In this document: positions 61,001 to 64,000 of the stretch, in pieces | Numbering within the stretch: position 1 is the first letter of the stretch | Layout of the letters: every line of letters starts with the position of its first letter | From: Branchiostoma belcheri | Lineage: Eukaryota; Chordata; Leptocardii; Amphioxiformes; Branchiostomatidae | Assembly: GCF_001625305.1 (NCBI RefSeq) | Contig: NW_017802436.1 | Coordinates: 611,613 to 675,612 of the forward strand | DNA: 64,000 bases | Direction: 5' to 3' | Translations under genes and position numbers: made by a program | The notes under the pieces: generated by a model | Databases searched by the model: none | Seen by the model: the letters and a program-made list of their open reading frames with translations, nothing else | What the model was told of the DNA's origin: nothing

Positions 61001-63631
61001 TGAGAGTAGACGGTTAAAATTGTCAGACCCTCCCTGCTTTTGCATGAGCAATGTTACAAACTGTTGCAGGTGTGTTGGAGAATCTGTCATGCTCAGGAGG
61101 TGAGCAAGACTGCAACAGGTGATGGGCAGGTGGTCTGACTTCTCAGCACAAACTCTCAGGAGATCTGTACAGTCAGTCCGGGTTCTGACTGTGTGTGCTA
61201 CCCACACTGCCATGAGAAACTGCCGTATGCTGTCATGTACAAACTGGAAGACATCTTTTGCGTCATTAGACTCAACCTCCTTTAACCAACCAATGCTTGT
61301 CTCTAGAATGTCAGAGTCCAACTGGTCTTTGGAAATATACACCGAATTGCTGTTTGTGTGACTTTCAAACGCAGCTTTACCCACCATTAGACAGATGTTT
61401 TCATACACGGACTTCCAATGTTCATCGCTGATGTCATTCTCAAAACAGAACTGCTTTAAAGACACCTTCGTAACAAACTTGACAAAAGTTGCTAATGAAA
61501 TAGGAAAGGTTTGGTACTGTTTCCAGTATTGACACAAGTAAGAGTGGAAAAACCTGTCCCTGATGAGGTGCTTAACCAGTAAGTTACTTGGCCAGCTCTT
61601 CTGGATAGACCTTGCCGTGTCTTCATCAGTCTTGAAGAAGTCTTGGATGTAGTCATTCCAGGCCAAGGCGTCTTCTCCTGTTGGATATATGGGAGGGCTG
61701 ACTGTACTGTTCTGGGATTCTGAAGAAGAAAGAGGTGTCAATCTTACGGCACAATCTTTAAAGTGTCAAATATAAGGAATTATAGACCTTTCACCACAGC
61801 CATGGCATATACAACTAGAGTTCCACGATCTCATACCTTCGCCAAATGATGTTAGCCTTTATGACTAAGAAATTATGGATTAATCCCCCTGATTGTGCAA
61901 ATAGGATCCTATATTGCATCAATTATATCTGTTGATCATATTCTACACCAGAAGACAGTCTTATCTTATCAAAGAATGCCATTATAGCGTTTCCTCATAA
62001 ATTATGCAAATGAGGTCCTCATTTGAATAAGTGATGTTTAATTATGTTCACCTTCACATAACTTTCAGATATCCCAAGTATGAAATTCCAGGCAGTTACC
62101 ACTATGTAATTATAATATTTTCTAATTAATTATGCAAATTATGTCTTCATTTGCATAATCGATATCTGCCTGTATTTCTGCCGTTCTTAATTACATATAT
62201 CACAAGCTTGAATAGTCCTATCATGGAATGCAGCTGATTTATAGAATTTCCTCATTAATTATGCAAATTACATTAATATTTGCATAATTGTAATATTACT
62301 ATCAAGCATCACTTCAGCTACCTACATGCCAAAAATCACGACGATCCATCAATCGGTTCTTGAATTATCCGCCTTTAAACATTTTCAACTAATCCGAACT
62401 GCAGTTCTAGAGCAAGCCGCTAGGGAGTTCAAACTCACATTACTTCTTCCCCAGCACAAGAGCTATCTACCATCTAAATTTCATCACCCTAGCATGTCCA
62501 GATCACGAGATATCAAAACCGGAAGTTCAGCTGCAGTACCATAACAAGCCGCTAGGGGGCCCAAAATCTAATCAGTTTCACGTCTCATGAAGACCTACCC
62601 ACTTACCAAATATCAAGACAATCCATCATAGCCTTCTTGAGTTATCGTGCTGACACACACACACACACACACAGACACACGAACGCCAACGAAAACATAA
62701 CCTTCTTGGCGAAGGTAATGATGAAAACTGGGTTAATGTTTGAATAGAAGTGTATGTATATAGGACAATAGAATTAGTAATATTTACCAGAATCTAGAGA
62801 TGTGCTTCGATCTTCCTCAGATACGCTACTTGCCTCCATGTTGCTACCACCTGTTTCTGATTCACTATCTGGTATCCTTTCCCCACCTACAATGTAGGGT
62901 CAAGAATGAAATATGCAGTTGCTGTGGTTGCAAATAGAATGCTAAGTAACATTTGCCAGCACTCAACATTCAAAAAATATTTTTTTTATCAAACTCCCAG
63001 CCTTGCGAGGTAGAACTGGGACTGCTAACCACTGCACCTCCACACTTACCCTCAGGCCCGGCGGTATCCATGTCTCCATCTGGCTTCCCTTTTGTAGCCT
63101 CAGATTCCACTTCTGTCAGGAAAATTTGACCAGAAGCTGCTGCATCTACATAAAAAGCAAGAGTAGGATTGAGTCAGAACATGATGCGACTTCAATGTAA
63201 GAAAACAAGTGCTGATATTACGAAGCGGGCAGCACTTGTTTTACAGATTTACAGATTTATCATGATTTATCTTGATGTTATCCATGTATGCAAATGAACT
63301 TGCTCTCTCGATAAAAATATCAAGTTACATGCTGTAATAATATGGACAAGAAGAAGCTGTGACTACCTGCAACCTCATGTATCCCAGCATCCCTCAGGGC
63401 CTGCACCAACTGTTCCAGAGTGACGTCACCTAAGTTCCTCTCCATCCAATCACAGATGAGCTGGCGAGGACGGAGGGAGGGGGGCTGTGTGGCTGTCAGG
63501 TCCCGGATGTAGTTAGAGTTGAAGCCGAGAGACAAAGCCAGCCGCTCCCACATGGAACCCAGATGGTCAGCAACGGTGGATAGCTGATCGTCTAGTTCTG
63601 TGGATTGTGTATAACGAGTATGTGGGATCAT
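58031..63631 (-). CDS. DEATH domain / P-loop-less NACHT remnant / LRR protein (NLR-like)
   Basis: Probable intracellular immune sensor or adaptor. Minus-strand exons: 63641-63367 (ATG at 63631), 63145-63050, 62886-62788, 61719-58031 (stop); all phase 1, 1382 residues. Residues ~10-88 form a DEATH domain (ELDDQLSTVADHLGSMWERL, WMERNLGDVTLEQLVQALRD). Two acidic linkers follow. Residues ~165-340 match the region that follows the ATPase core in NLRs: FFHSYLCQYWKQYQTFPISL and DVFQFVHDSIRQFLMAVWVA (the usual FxHxSxQEFLAA). Walker A and Walker B motifs are absent, and no minus-strand frame between the exons could encode them. Residues ~725-1250 carry paired LRRs in a 51-residue unit (NLEEIDLSHNNISDEAVPGL). 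No signal peptide or membrane segment. Ligand unknown; could also be a decoy or regulator. Confidence 0.88.
58440..59995 (-). repeat. 153-bp coding repeat array encoding paired LRRs
   Basis: About nine tandem copies of a 51-residue (153-bp) unit within the last exon of the DEATH-LRR gene, each with two LRRs (NLEEIDLSxNxISDE and NLKKVNLSxNKLS). One diverged block, with NNSSIPLTKISLLLQF, interrupts the array around 59515-59730. Neighbouring units are nearly identical, which suggests recent unequal exchange. Confidence 0.92.
61833..62719. mobile_element. ~890-bp TIR element, ATACCTTCGCCAA ends
   Basis: ATACCTTCGCCAA at left and TTGGCGAAGGTAAT at right are inverted. The interior carries three palindromic AATTATGCAAAT..ATTTGCATAAT blocks and a short (AC)n run. 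No coding frame. Fills the intron between linker 2 and the large exon of the DEATH-LRR gene. Confidence 0.7.
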
Positions 63632-63903
63632 TTCACAGGATCTGGAACATTTAGATATCTGATATCAGCGCTAATCACGCCTATATCAGAATTTTTTACA
63701 TTCACTGCAACTTAGATGGTATTTTCTCATCTTTCATTGGAATGCCCATACTGGTGGAAATACCACTACATTACATCTTGTTACGGAATCAAATAAGCAC
63801 AAACCAAGGACGCGTAAGAAAACCCCTTGCCTAAACTCCTACCTGATTCATGCTTTACTTCCAATAATGATCAATAAAACAAAAAGTTGACGTGTATGCT
63901 TAC

Positions 63904-64000
63904 CTGATTTCACATTTCCCATCATGCAACAGGGCGGCACCTGTTCAGCTGGCTCCTGCTTCACCTGGATGACGTCACCACCACCTGGCACCTGTAGCCC
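63904..64000 (-). other. Edge exon upstream of the DEATH exon, probably 5' UTR
   Basis: On the minus strand AAATCAG|GTAAGC is a good donor, and the sequence left of it in reading direction runs off the window. Joined to the DEATH exon it does not give an open frame through the whole piece, so it is probably a non-coding leader exon, with translation starting at 63631. Alternatively a shorter exon starts inside it. Confidence 0.45.

Noticed and set aside
61742..63049. Hidden NACHT P-loop exon in the DEATH-LRR gene
   Set aside because: No minus-strand frame with a GxxxxGK(S/T) motif is present in this interval; it holds linker exon 2, a TIR element and A/T-rich sequence.

Overview
The window looks like nuclear DNA of a cephalochordate (amphioxus, Branchiostoma-like). 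It holds intron-rich genes with clear chordate orthologues, a DEATH-domain NLR-type receptor gene, and a dense load of short foldback/TIR elements and tRNA-derived SINEs. Species was not determined. One 20-base run of N (35059-35078) marks an assembly gap.

Layout, left to right: (1) the 3' part of an HGSNAT-like lysosomal acetyltransferase gene on + (1-5838); (2) a repeat-rich stretch with satellites, MITEs and a ~330-bp tandem array (5839-10480); (3) an unrecognised two-exon, serine/arginine-rich gene on - (10481-13550); (4) PSMA1, proteasome alpha-1, on - in 11 exons (16578-21490); (5) SZT2, the scaffold subunit of the KICSTOR complex, on + in 32 exons (22641-49346), head-to-head with PSMA1; (6) about 5.5 kb of intergenic repeats; (7) a two-exon galactose-3-O-sulfotransferase-like gene on + (54833-56435); (8) a minus-strand gene joining an N-terminal DEATH domain, a P-loop-less remnant of an NLR NACHT region and a recently amplified leucine-rich-repeat array (58031-63631).

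The exon models for HGSNAT, PSMA1, SZT2, the sulfotransferase and the DEATH-LRR gene were built by hand from splice sites. Exon phases and summed lengths are consistent in each. The genes do not form one pathway. HGSNAT (lysosomal heparan sulfate breakdown) and SZT2 (lysosomal nutrient signalling to mTORC1) both act at the lysosome, but this may be coincidence.

Three things stand out. First, the DEATH-LRR gene keeps only the part of NACHT that follows the ATPase core. Second, several different dispersed short elements share a hammerhead-ribozyme-like core: CTGANGA, then a hairpin, then GAAA plus YGTC-like sequence, with a changed but still paired hairpin in one copy. Third, partial tandem duplications of exon ends recur in four genes (HGSNAT, PSMA1, SZT2 at about six sites, sulfotransferase), and two SZT2 introns start with a copy of the next exon's first bases.
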